Assembly (NCBI GenBank): GCA_947465255.1
Contig: CANIAA010000003.1
Location: 1-40,101, forward strand
Source of the DNA: Flavobacteriales bacterium
Lineage (GTDB): Bacteria > Bacteroidota > Bacteroidia > Flavobacteriales_D > Sanyastnellaceae
DNA: 40,101 nt
Direction: 5' to 3'
Of this stretch, positions 32,196 through 40,101 are shown piece by piece (position 1 is the stretch's first letter; the number at the start of each line of letters is the position of its first letter). The notes under the pieces were generated by a model, which worked only from the letters and a program-made list of their open reading frames with translations, made no database searches and was not told the origin of the DNA. Both the position numbers and the translations under genes were made by a program.

Positions 32196-34298
32196 TTAGT
32201 TGTTGTTTAAAACAATGATGTAACCGAACCGATCGATGGCTCTACCTCGACCATCCTTTACCATGAAGTAGTAGTTGTAAACTCCCTCTTGCACCGGGCG
32301 GTTGTCCATGTATCCATCCCAGCCTTCCTCAACATCATGGGTTTCGAATATGTGATCACCCCATTTACTGAAAATGGAGAGGTAATATTCTTCCACGAGT
32401 GCATAAGAAATAACCGGCTTAAACACGTCGTTATAACCCCCAATCACAATCGTATTGGGTATCCACACAATGGGGTCGACCGACAAACTAATTTCATTCG
32501 ATTTGGATGTGTAGGGAGATCGGGAACCATCTGTCTTTTCCACTGCTTCAATGCAGTAAATAAACTCACCGTCCGATTCAATCAACTCCGAAATATCATC
32601 TTCGTAAAACAAACGGCTTCCGCCATTCATTTCGTGGATGAGCTCGAAGGGTTCATTTTTAAGGCGTCGATAGATGCGATACACGTCGACACCGTCCTTC
32701 CAATCAAGGTAGGGATTCCACAAGAGGGTATTCACCAATCGGGTTTGATCTGTTGTGCCGGTTAGCGCAATCGTCTTGCCCACATTGGTTGTTGCAACCT
32801 TAAGACCGCAAGAACTACTCACAACCACACGATAGGTGTAGGAGAAAACATCTGTCGCTCGCTGTTTATCAATAAAAGGGAATTCAAAAGCCGCACTTAA
32901 ATCTTGAACAAATAACTCCTCCCAAGAATCGGTCGTTGGCTCGAAGCGCTGCCACTCGTAACGAAAACTTTCGAATGTGGGTGTCATCCCAACCATAACT
33001 TCTACCTCACCCGGTGCCTGTACGGTAGCCCACTTTAGCTCAAGATTTTCCGGTGGTGTCAATGGATCTACCCTAACATCGGCTAACACATAGTTTGTGA
33101 ATGCTCGATAATCAGTTATCGTATCAATAGCCTCAATCCGGTAAATGTTATAACCCAAATACTGAATATTGAAATCCGTATAATCGGAAGAATAGACAGT
33201 GTCTATGATATTTAATTGAGCCGAAGCGAAATCGTCTGAATCTTCGAACGCCTTGTAAACAAGGTAGTAACTGGGCGAATTTTCCCAACCCCCATAGGCA
33301 TTCCATTGAAGAGAAATCGTTGTATCACACAGTACGTAATTCGGTGGATCCAGATAAGAAGACAAATAGCAATTCGAGGTATCCCGATTTTTACAAGCAT
33401 CATACGCCGCAATCTTGTATTCGTTTGCAGTATCTTCATTTGCGAGAAAATCCAAAAATTGCCATGGCGCTGAGTCTACAAAGCCTATCGAATCAGTCCC
33501 ATTTCCGATGCATCGATAAACCACGTAACCTGCAATTTCAGAGGAGCTATCATGCTCCCATTGAACTAACACATCAGCATCAGCATTCATCTCTAACTTT
33601 TCTATTAAGCCTGTATGCGGAAAAACATTATCGCTAAACTGATCACCCTCCTCATTGCTGACAAACTCACAGCCGTTGGGTGTAGCCAGTTGGATGAAGA
33701 AATTCATAGTTACCGGGATGCAATTGTAGACGTAGTGAATGTACTCGTTCGTACCAAAAGGCACGGTGGCCAGGAGTTCCCAAGCCCCGGTGGGGTAATC
33801 AATCCAAATTTGATACTCCAAGTTTTCAGTGTTTGTTCCCACGGGTAACCAGGGTTCATTCCACTCCAAATAGGCTGCGCTATCGCAATTCGCACAGATA
33901 TTCTGCGCCGGGTCGGCATCGAGGTAAATTGTGGAGAGTGTATCAGAGCTCACGGAATACAGACTTCCTGCGGCATTGGTATACCAAGCCTGAACGTAAT
34001 AATAGTAATCGTTGGTGAGAGCCAGATTCGAATTATGGGTGAAACTATTCAGTGCATAGGGCACCAGATTGTTGGCTATTGAGGTAAAAGCGACCTGCGG
34101 AGAAATACTGTAGAACACTTCATAGTGGCTGAAATCGGCGGCACCGGCCGCAGGTGGCGTCCAGTTGACCGCTACATTTCCATTGGCATCAACACTCAAA
34201 CAGGTTACGCCTGCTTCCTGCTGAGCAATCAATCCTGAAAAAGCTATCATCATGAGCAGCCCCGAAAGAGCCGCTGTAAGTGGTTTCGTATTCAACAT
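32196..34298 (-). CDS. Secreted protein with Fn3-like repeats and gliding motility-associated C-terminal domain
   Basis: A 700-residue T9SS cargo. The start MLNTKPLTAALSGLLMMIAF gives a proper signal peptide ending IAQQ; the longer ORF adds a charged 41-residue leader. The body consists of several fibronectin type III-like units (for example VNWTPPAAGAADFSHYEVFY, YLEWNEPWLP, LLWNPYLDWKDGVDVYRIYR). The last ~90 residues (WIPNTIVIGGYNDVFKPV, LSIFSKWGDHIFET, GWDGYMDNRPVQEGVYNYYFMVKDGRG) are the gliding motility-associated/type B T9SS signal. Such proteins are secreted by T9SS, often as large adhesins. No catalytic domain was seen. Convergent with the polysaccharide operon. Confidence 0.9.
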   Translation of the reverse strand: MLNTKPLTAALSGLLMMIAFSGLIAQQEAGVTCLSVDANGNVAVNWTPPAAGAADFSHYEVFYSISPQVAFTSIANNLVPYALNSFTHNSNLALTNDYYYYVQAWYTNAAGSLYSVSSDTLSTIYLDADPAQNICANCDSAAYLEWNEPWLPVGTNTENLEYQIWIDYPTGAWELLATVPFGTNEYIHYVYNCIPVTMNFFIQLATPNGCEFVSNEEGDQFSDNVFPHTGLIEKLEMNADADVLVQWEHDSSSEIAGYVVYRCIGNGTDSIGFVDSAPWQFLDFLANEDTANEYKIAAYDACKNRDTSNCYLSSYLDPPNYVLCDTTISLQWNAYGGWENSPSYYLVYKAFEDSDDFASAQLNIIDTVYSSDYTDFNIQYLGYNIYRIEAIDTITDYRAFTNYVLADVRVDPLTPPENLELKWATVQAPGEVEVMVGMTPTFESFRYEWQRFEPTTDSWEELFVQDLSAAFEFPFIDKQRATDVFSYTYRVVVSSSCGLKVATTNVGKTIALTGTTDQTRLVNTLLWNPYLDWKDGVDVYRIYRRLKNEPFELIHEMNGGSRLFYEDDISELIESDGEFIYCIEAVEKTDGSRSPYTSKSNEISLSVDPIVWIPNTIVIGGYNDVFKPVISYALVEEYYLSIFSKWGDHIFETHDVEEGWDGYMDNRPVQEGVYNYYFMVKDGRGRAIDRFGYIIVLNNN

Positions 34299-34502
34299 AA
34301 AAATTTTAGCACCGCCTGAACGGAAAAATTCACCTTTTATTACACGTAAAAGTTCGTTGAAAGGTTGCATTTTGCAGTTGAGATTTTTCAGTTTTAGCAG
34401 TGCTCTAAATTGCTTTAGCAAATGCTAACCGAAAATATCATTCCCAGATTTTCTCAACACTGCATGTTGAAAGCGTACATTTTAAGGCGGTACCCTAGAA
34501 TC

Positions 34503-35447
34503 CTAACGAATCGCAGAAAGTCGGTCGAGCGTAACTCTGCAGTCGGTCATCATTTGATGGACTATTTGAGCTGCGGGTAAAATATCGCGGATCATCGCTG
34601 AGGCTTGACCAATTTCGAGTTCACCTTCAACTAGGTCACCCTCGAACATGCCCTTTTTCGCCCTGCCTCGGCCCAGAAGTCCGGAAAGTTCCTCTGTTCC
34701 GGCATGTTTATCATAGGCTTCCTTCACTCGGTTGTAAAATGCGTTCTTAATGAGTCGCACCGGCGTAAGTTCCTTGAGAGTGAGCTGCGTTTCGCCTTCT
34801 CCGGTTTGAATTACCGTGTTTTTAAACGCCTCGTGCGCTGAAGCTTCGACCGACGCTACAAAGCGGCTGCCTACTTGAACACCGGAAGCCCCTAAAGCCA
34901 GGGCAGCCGCCATACTGCGACCGTCATGGATACCTCCTGCGGCTATCACTGGTATCTGAACTGCATCGACCACTGCCGGAACAAGGCAAAGCGTGGTGGT
35001 TTCTTCACGTCCGTTGTGCCCACCGGCCTCAAAACCTTCAGCCACCACGGCATCGCAACCGGCTTCCTGTGCCTTCAACGCAAAGCGAGAGCTGCTCACC
35101 ACGTGAACGACCTGAATGCCGTTCTCCTTAAAAAGCGATGTATAGGTCTTAGGGTTGCCCGCCGACGAGAACACCACCTTTACTCCCTCTTCGATAATGA
35201 CAGCAATATGATCGCTTATTTGGGGGTATAGCAAGGGTAAGTTGACCCCGAAAGGCTTGTCAGTCGCAGCCTTTGTTTTTCTAATCTGTTCACGCAAAAC
35301 ATCGGGATACATTGAGCCGGAACCCAACAGTCCCAGTCCTCCGGCATTACTGACGGCCGATGCCAGCTCCCAGCCCGAACACCAGATCATGCCTGCCTGT
35401 ATTATGGGGACTTCTATTCCAAACAAAGATGTGACGCGGGTTTGCAT
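34503..35447 (-). CDS. Nitronate monooxygenase family flavoprotein (NPD/FabK-like)
   Basis: A 314-residue FMN-dependent TIM-barrel enzyme. The start MQTRVTSLFGIEVPIIQAGM gives the family N-terminus, and SNAGGLGLLGSGSM, FGVNLPLLYP, VVAEGFEAGGHNG (flavin phosphate and catalytic His region), PVIAAGGIHDGRSMAAALALGASGVQVGSRF and the C-terminal IGQASAMIRDI are diagnostic. The family includes nitronate monooxygenases and the enoyl-ACP reductase FabK, and the sequence alone does not separate these functions. A TACTTTTG -7 element lies 28 bp upstream. Monocistronic as far as seen. Confidence 0.9.
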   Translation of the reverse strand: MQTRVTSLFGIEVPIIQAGMIWCSGWELASAVSNAGGLGLLGSGSMYPDVLREQIRKTKAATDKPFGVNLPLLYPQISDHIAVIIEEGVKVVFSSAGNPKTYTSLFKENGIQVVHVVSSSRFALKAQEAGCDAVVAEGFEAGGHNGREETTTLCLVPAVVDAVQIPVIAAGGIHDGRSMAAALALGASGVQVGSRFVASVEASAHEAFKNTVIQTGEGETQLTLKELTPVRLIKNAFYNRVKEAYDKHAGTEELSGLLGRGRAKKGMFEGDLVEGELEIGQASAMIRDILPAAQIVHQMMTDCRVTLDRLSAIR

Positions 35448-35474
35448 GCTTAAAAAAGAATTAATTTGACTCGA

Positions 35475-35482
35475 CAAAAGTA
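35475..35482 (-). promoter_or_regulatory. Putative -7 element of the nitronate monooxygenase gene
   Basis: The minus strand reads TACTTTTG, matching TAnnTTTG, 28 bp ahead of the ATG at 35447. No -33 motif is evident at the usual spacing. Confidence 0.45.
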
Positions 35483-35594
35483 CCATGGTCTTTCACCCGG
35501 GAAAAAACTTATGCTTCACAACAAATTAATTTCCATCTACCAAAATTGCTTCTATCTTAGCGGCTTGGCAGTAAGAGCCTTAATCAATTCAATC

Positions 35595-36683
35595 ATGAAG
35601 AAACTACTATTGCTTTTCTTGCTCTTTGCCTCTGTTTCCGTTTCGGCACAGTACCAATGGGATTATGGAGTGCGTTTGGGTGCAGCTAATTATCTCGGAG
35701 ATATTGGCGGTAAAGAACAACAACGCAGAGATTATTTCTGGGATATGCACTTGGGACAAACCCGCTATGCAGTGGGAGCCTTTGGCCGTTACAAGTTTTC
35801 CAAGCGTTTTGCTGTGAGCGGAGGGCTCGACCATCTCCTCATTGAAGATGCCGATCAATATTCCACTTACATACCTCGTCGCACGCGCAATTTAAACTTC
35901 CGCAATCGGATGTTCGAATTGTCGGCCCGTGCCGAATTCACCTTGTGGTACGACAACGACGTGGGTAACCGAGGTTTTTACAACCCCGACTACAAACTGT
36001 ACGCTTTTGCAGGCCTTGCAGCATACTACAGCAACCCGCAGGCTCGCCTTGTGTATGACGAAGCTGAAAAAGAGTTGGCTTACAGTTTAGGTGGTGACAC
36101 CGCCAAATTGGCACCGGGCGAATACGTGAACGATACCTGGTACAGCCTGCGACCCTATCGCACAGAGGGTGCTACTTACAGCAACTTTGGACTTGCTATT
36201 CCAATGGGAATAGGCATGTATTTCACCTTCAACAAATCATGGCGCATAGGATGGGAAATTTGTTGGCGTAAAACGTTCTCCGACTATCTCGATGATGTTT
36301 CTACTTACTACAACAAACCTTCACCTGACGATGCCTCAACCTATGACTTAGCTTTAGCGTTGCAGTCACAAACCTATCAGCAACTCCTCGACGAGCAGCT
36401 CATTCTGTTGCGTTTGGAGCAAGGCAATCCGATTTATGAAGACATCACGGGAATGTCACTCAATGACTTCCGATACCAGCCTCAGAACGAAACAACGCCT
36501 GATGCATTTCAATCTACCCGCGGTTTGCATGACCCTTCAAATCCACTCGCTCGCAAGGACAACTACGTAACGTCACAAGTTGTAATTACTAAACTTGTTC
36601 GCGGACGTTCGAAGTTCTACAAGAGCAAGTACAGCTGGGTTAAAAACAGAGCAACCGTGCGTCGCTCGAGAGCCAAGTTCTAA
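35595..36683 (+). CDS. DUF6089-family outer-membrane protein
   Basis: A 362-residue exported protein. MKKLLLLFLLFASVSVSAQ is a clear signal peptide, so the longer ORF upstream was cut back. The mature N-terminus YQWDYGVRLGAANYLGDIGG matches the DUF6089 pattern of Bacteroidota. Alternating strands (RYAVGAFGRYKFSKRFAVSGGL, FELSARAEFTLWY, NFGLAIPMGIGMYFTFNKSWRIGWEICWRKTF) fit a small beta-barrel in the outer membrane. The C-terminal part (residues ~255-362) is polar and ends in a very basic segment (RRSRAKF). Role unknown. A weak -7-like TATCTTAG lies about 40 bp upstream, and a perfect hairpin terminator follows. Confidence 0.8.
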   Translation: MKKLLLLFLLFASVSVSAQYQWDYGVRLGAANYLGDIGGKEQQRRDYFWDMHLGQTRYAVGAFGRYKFSKRFAVSGGLDHLLIEDADQYSTYIPRRTRNLNFRNRMFELSARAEFTLWYDNDVGNRGFYNPDYKLYAFAGLAAYYSNPQARLVYDEAEKELAYSLGGDTAKLAPGEYVNDTWYSLRPYRTEGATYSNFGLAIPMGIGMYFTFNKSWRIGWEICWRKTFSDYLDDVSTYYNKPSPDDASTYDLALALQSQTYQQLLDEQLILLRLEQGNPIYEDITGMSLNDFRYQPQNETTPDAFQSTRGLHDPSNPLARKDNYVTSQVVITKLVRGRSKFYKSKYSWVKNRATVRRSRAKF

Positions 36684-36704
36684 TGGAAAATTCAACCTCT
36701 GAAT

Positions 36705-36740
36705 AATGAAAAAGGCAGCTTGATAGCTGCCTTTTTCATT
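36705..36740. terminator. Bidirectional terminator between DUF6089 gene and convergent glycosyltransferase
   Basis: AATGAAAAAGGCAGC (36705-36719) and GCTGCCTTTTTCATT (36726-36740) form a perfect 15-bp stem with a 6-nt loop, with A and T tracts on opposite sides. Confidence 0.9.
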
Positions 36741-36747
36741 ACACTGA

Positions 36748-37509
36748 TTAGTTTGATTTTTTTCCTGGCAAGTATTGCTGCAGCTTTGATAGTGGTTTAC
36801 GAACGAGCGTTAAGAAGCCGGGTTGCAGACCGTTCATCTTCCACGCCAGTCTATCTTCTTGATTTGCCTTCCATCGGTTCTTTAGTGTAATGTTACTCTG
36901 GCCACCTGCGCGCATCTTGGTGATGACTCTCGGCAAATAAGCCATACTCACACCATGCTTGTGAATGAACCTAAGCATCAACTCGTAGTCGGCAGCAGAT
37001 TTCAGCTGTAAAGAATAAAGGCCATGCCTCTCATACCACGAGCGCTTCACAAAGAATGTGGGGTGCGGAGGCATCCATCCGCGCAGAAAGTCACCGTGGC
37101 GATATTCACCCGATTTCCAGGAGCGAATGACCTTGCTTATTTCAACGCGATCGACGTAGACCAAGTCGGCATAACACGCATCGCTTTTTGCTGATTGCAT
37201 GGTTCGAACGATGTCGCTGATGACCTTGTTATCGGCATAAAAATCATCACTGTTCAGGATTCCGATAACATCGCCTGTAGCTAATGACACCCCTTTATTC
37301 ATTGCGTCATAGATACCCTTATCGCGCTCTGAAACAATTTTGGAAATTGAACTCCTGTAGCGGTCCACTATTTCCATTGTGCTGTCTTTGGAAGCCCCGT
37401 CTACTATAATGTACTCGATGTCTTGATAGTCCTGAGACAATACGGATTGTATCGTTTCTTCAAGTGTTTCAGCACTATTGTATGTTATGGTAATGATAGA
37501 GACCTTCAT
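36748..37509 (-). CDS. Glycosyltransferase family 2 (WcaA/colanic-acid type)
   Basis: A 253-residue GT-A enzyme. MKVSIITITYNSAETLEETIQSVL and YIIVDGASKDST are the nucleotide-binding part, SERDKGIYDAMNKGVSLATGD is a motif typical of this GT2 subgroup, and ILNSDDFY supplies the DXD-like metal site. PPHPTFFVKRSWYERHG and SAADYELMLRF complete the acceptor side. It overlaps the upstream acetyltransferase gene by ATGA, so both act in one surface-glycan pathway. Sugar specificity is unknown. The basic C-terminus (LRKPLSKLQQYLPGKKSN, approximate) may favour membrane contact. Confidence 0.92.
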   Translation of the reverse strand: MKVSIITITYNSAETLEETIQSVLSQDYQDIEYIIVDGASKDSTMEIVDRYRSSISKIVSERDKGIYDAMNKGVSLATGDVIGILNSDDFYADNKVISDIVRTMQSAKSDACYADLVYVDRVEISKVIRSWKSGEYRHGDFLRGWMPPHPTFFVKRSWYERHGLYSLQLKSAADYELMLRFIHKHGVSMAYLPRVITKMRAGGQSNITLKNRWKANQEDRLAWKMNGLQPGFLTLVRKPLSKLQQYLPGKKSN

Positions 37510-38066
37510 ACTTGCATCATTCTTTCCTTGACCTTCACTGCGGGATTACCACGATAGATTCCATAGGGCTCGAGAGGAGCACTTGCTACACTACCAACTG
37601 CTAAGACACTATGATTATGACACGTAACACCCGGGCAAACCACAGCTTTTGCGCCTATCCAAACACCATTTTCAAGTGTGATGTCGCCAACCAGTAAATC
37701 AAATGTGCTTCGTTTGTAATCGTGATTCCCACATAACAGCATAGCACCTTGTGAGAGACAACAGTTGGCGCCAATTTTCACTTCACCCAGGTTGTCTATC
37801 CAAACATCCTCTCCTATCCAGGTATGATCGCCCACATTCAACTTCCAGGGATACTTCACTCGAACGCGAGGCTTGATGACAACTCCATTGCCGATTCTCG
37901 CCCCAAACATTCGAAGCAATACGACACGCACAGCACTGACCGGATGTCCGGAACAGATGAAAAGCTCGTGTACAATATACCAGAGCACCCTGCGCAAGCG
38001 ACCTCCCGGCTGATACCAGGAGTTATCAAATTGACTGAGTTGGGTGGCAGGTCGTGGCTGAGACAT
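37506..38066 (-). CDS. WcaF-like hexapeptide-repeat acetyltransferase
   Basis: A 186-residue left-handed beta-helix O-acetyltransferase of the colanic-acid WcaF/LbH type. The start MSQPRPATQLSQFDNSWYQPGG fits the family's N-terminus; the longer ORF would add an unrelated leader. Hexapeptide units appear at ARIGNGVVIKPRVRVKYPW, VGDHTWIGEDVWI, VKIGANCCLSQGA and LENGVWIGAKAVVCPGV. CGNHDYKRSTFDL carries the conserved catalytic-type His. It transfers acetyl from acetyl-CoA to a sugar hydroxyl. First gene of a two-gene operon with the GT2 enzyme, divergent from the BNR-repeat gene over 88 bp. Confidence 0.92.
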   Translation of the reverse strand: MSQPRPATQLSQFDNSWYQPGGRLRRVLWYIVHELFICSGHPVSAVRVVLLRMFGARIGNGVVIKPRVRVKYPWKLNVGDHTWIGEDVWIDNLGEVKIGANCCLSQGAMLLCGNHDYKRSTFDLLVGDITLENGVWIGAKAVVCPGVTCHNHSVLAVGSVASAPLEPYGIYRGNPAVKVKERMMQV

Positions 38067-38129
38067 TGTGCGAACAAAGAAAATCGAAAAACAGCAATAA
38101 TCCACCATGAAGTGCAGCACCGCAGCAAT

Positions 38130-38137
38130 TACATTTG
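38130..38137 (+). promoter_or_regulatory. Putative -7 element of the BNR-repeat gene
   Basis: TACATTTG matches TAnnTTTG, 17 bp before the ATG at 38155, in the 88-bp gap between divergent genes. No good -33 partner was found. Confidence 0.5.
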
Positions 38138-38154
38138 AACCAATCGAATAAACT

Positions 38155-40101
38155 ATGCGTCCATTTACAGTCTTAGCTTTTATGCTGGCGTCCGCACTCC
38201 TGTGCAACCAGAGTCATGCCCAACAAACTTCCAACTCACTCAAGGTTCCGGAAGGCTTTAAGAATATGAATATGCGCAGCATTGGTCCTTCTGTTATGAG
38301 TGGCAGGGTCACGGCTATTGATGTGGACCCGCTGAATGACAATCTCATCTATGTGGGAACCGCCAGTGGTGGACTTTGGAAAAGCGAAAGTGCCGGCATG
38401 ACCTGGACACCCATTTTCGATGATCAGGAAGTGTTGAGTATCGGCTCAGTAGAAATTGACCCATCCAACCATGATGTTATTTGGGCCGGCACCGGTGAAG
38501 GAAATCCGCGCAACTCGCAAACCAATGGCGCAGGAATTTACCGAAGTCTCGATGCAGGAGAACATTGGCAACGCATGGGACTAGAAAAAACGTCTACGAT
38601 TCATCGCGTCATTGTCGACCCACGCAACTCGAATGTTGTTTTTGCCGGAGCACATGGAAATGCGTGGCAGCCTTCAAAAGATCGCGGCGTATATAAAACC
38701 AATGACGGTGGTAACACCTGGCAGAACATTTTATTTGTGAATGACACCGTTGGTTGTGCTGATCTGGTGATGGATCCGCACAACTCGAATCGACTGCTTG
38801 CTGCCATGTATCAATACCAGCGCAAGCCTTATCATTTCACATCAGGCGGAAAAGGAAGTGGGCTGCATATTACGGTTGATGGCGGAACAACCTGGACGAA
38901 ACTCACCGATAAAAACGGTTTACCGGAAGGCGAACTCGGACGCATCGGATTAGCTTTTTCACCGAGCAATAGCAAGGTTGTTTACGCATTGATTGAATGT
39001 GCTAAAACAGGTCTTTACCGCTCTAACGATGGCGGTTTGAACTGGCAACTAGTGACCGAAAAAGGAGTCGGCGACCGACCATTCTATTATCATGAATTGT
39101 ATGTAGACCCCACCAATGAAAATCATTTGATCTACTTGCATAGTACCGTGAGTGAAAGTATCGACGGAGGAAAAACGTGGACTACCCTCCTCCCCTACTA
39201 CGGCGTGCATCCTGATCACCATGCGTTTTGGTGGAACCCTCAGGATGCGCGTTACATGATTGAAGGAAATGACGGCGGTTTAAACATCAGTCGAGACGGA
39301 GGTAAAAACTGGACCTTCATCAACAACCTGCCCCTTGGTCAATTCTATCACATCGATGTCGACATGGAAACACCGTACAACATTTACGGAGGAATGCAAG
39401 ACAACGGCTCCTGGAAAGGCCCGGGGTATGTGTTTCATGGCGGAGGCATTCGAGCAGCAGATTGGCAGGAACTATTGTTTGGTGATGGCTTCGATGTGCT
39501 GCCCAAACCCGGCAATGGCCGATTTGCTTACGCCATGTCTCAAGGAGGTGAAGTGAATTACATCGACACGCAAACAGGAAATTCTATATACATAAAGCCC
39601 GTGCACCCGGAGGGAAAAAAACTTCGATTCAACTGGAATGCAGCCATCGGAAAAGACCCCTTCAATAACGAAGCGCTTTACTTCGGATCGCAGTATGTGC
39701 ATTACTCGAAAAACCATGGTTTGAGTTGGGAAATTATCTCTCCTGATCTCACTACCAACGATTCACTCAAACTGAAAGATCAAAATATCACTGGTGGAAT
39801 TACACCTGATGTAACCAACGCCGAAAATCATTGTACGATTCTATGCATCACTGCAAGTGCGCAGCATCAGGGTGAACTTTGGGTAGGCACCGACGACGGC
39901 CATGTTCAACTCACGCGTGATGGTGGCAAAACATGGACGAATCTTACCCCTTCCATCAAAGAATTTCCAAAGGCAGCTTGGGTGCCTCAAATAACCCTTG
40001 GAGCCACAGCCGGAGAAGCCTGGGTGGTGGTAAACAATTACCGGCAAGGTGACACTAAGCCATATCTGTTTTACACCACAGACTACGGCAAGTCATGGTC
40101 G
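38155..40101 (+). CDS. Secreted BNR/Asp-box (VPS10/sortilin-like) repeat protein, partial
   Basis: The first 649 codons of an exported protein that continues beyond the right edge. MRPFTVLAFMLASALLCNQSHAQQ is a signal peptide. KNMNMRSIGPSVMSGRVTAIDVDP, VGTASGGLWKSES and WAGTGEGNPRNSQTNGAGIYRS are typical of the large WD40/YVTN/BNR-like proteins of Bacteroidota. At least nine Asp-box-like turns are seen, among them TNDGGNTW, TVDGGTTW, SNDGGLNW, SIDGGKTW, SRDGGKNW and TRDGGKTW, which implies a seven- to ten-bladed beta-propeller. The family is often labelled glycosyl hydrolase or sortilin-like but its activity is unproven. The C-terminal sorting domain, if any, is outside the window. Confidence 0.9.
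   Translation, partial: MRPFTVLAFMLASALLCNQSHAQQTSNSLKVPEGFKNMNMRSIGPSVMSGRVTAIDVDPLNDNLIYVGTASGGLWKSESAGMTWTPIFDDQEVLSIGSVEIDPSNHDVIWAGTGEGNPRNSQTNGAGIYRSLDAGEHWQRMGLEKTSTIHRVIVDPRNSNVVFAGAHGNAWQPSKDRGVYKTNDGGNTWQNILFVNDTVGCADLVMDPHNSNRLLAAMYQYQRKPYHFTSGGKGSGLHITVDGGTTWTKLTDKNGLPEGELGRIGLAFSPSNSKVVYALIECAKTGLYRSNDGGLNWQLVTEKGVGDRPFYYHELYVDPTNENHLIYLHSTVSESIDGGKTWTTLLPYYGVHPDHHAFWWNPQDARYMIEGNDGGLNISRDGGKNWTFINNLPLGQFYHIDVDMETPYNIYGGMQDNGSWKGPGYVFHGGGIRAADWQELLFGDGFDVLPKPGNGRFAYAMSQGGEVNYIDTQTGNSIYIKPVHPEGKKLRFNWNAAIGKDPFNNEALYFGSQYVHYSKNHGLSWEIISPDLTTNDSLKLKDQNITGGITPDVTNAENHCTILCITASAQHQGELWVGTDDGHVQLTRDGGKTWTNLTPSIKEFPKAAWVPQITLGATAGEAWVVVNNYRQGDTKPYLFYTTDYGKSWS

Noticed and set aside
1-40101. 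tRNA, rRNA, phage or classical IS elements
   Set aside because: No cloverleaf, rRNA segment, integrase or transposase was recognised on either strand.

Overview
This window comes from a Bacteroidota chromosome, most likely Flavobacteriales or a close relative. The evidence is the set of type IX secretion/gliding genes (porU, porV, gldJ, a PorP/SprF protein), secreted proteins with T9SS C-terminal domains, the exosortase variant XrtF with a PID-CTERM-like mini-substrate, and promoters matching the Bacteroidota -7 element TAnnTTTG. The genus cannot be read from the sequence. No rRNA, tRNA, CRISPR array, phage or classical insertion sequence was found.

Layout. (1) 1-5.8 kb: a truncated GH3-family adenylating enzyme behind a T9SS cargo gene, a Sfp-type phosphopantetheinyl transferase, divergent ahcY, a DUF5684 membrane protein bracketed by two heptamer-rich hairpin repeats, and a small lipoprotein. 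(2) 5.8-7.8 kb: a repeat hotspot. A LuxE-like acyl-activating enzyme carries an in-frame 129-bp palindromic/tandem repeat, and three long inverted repeats follow. Two of these are near-identical inverted copies flanking a GxxExxY (PD-(D/E)XK-like) gene. (3) 7.8-19.6 kb: tyrS, murF, gldJ and porP/sprF on the minus strand, divergent from porU-porV-ispF-cdd on the plus strand; this is the secretion/sortase core. (4) 19.6-25.5 kb: a 1264-residue secreted Cys-module protein ending in a dockerin-like motif, then a minus-strand operon of PID-CTERM mini-protein, xrtF, XrtF-associated membrane protein and a conserved cytosolic protein. (5) 25.6-32.2 kb: a plus-strand surface-polysaccharide operon (Wzc-like tyrosine kinase, glycosyltransferase, GNAT, SpsF-like cytidylyltransferase, class III aminotransferase, PtmA-like SDR). 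(6) 32.2-40.1 kb: a T9SS cargo with a gliding-type C-terminal domain, a nitronate monooxygenase-like flavoprotein, a DUF6089 outer-membrane protein, a glycosyltransferase plus WcaF-like acetyltransferase pair, and the N-terminal part of a BNR/VPS10-like secreted protein.

How the genes fit together. The window is dominated by cell-surface biology. PorU/PorV/PorP/GldJ export and anchor cargo such as the 627- and 700-residue proteins; XrtF probably processes its tiny neighbour; and the polysaccharide genes make or decorate surface glycans.

Most promising unexplained structures: the 608-bp GxxExxY cassette with 63-bp inverted terminal hairpins, the repeat embedded in frame in the LuxE-like enzyme, and the paired heptamer hairpins whose two arms change together. 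Start codons were often moved inward from the longest ORF to match signal peptides or operon overlaps.
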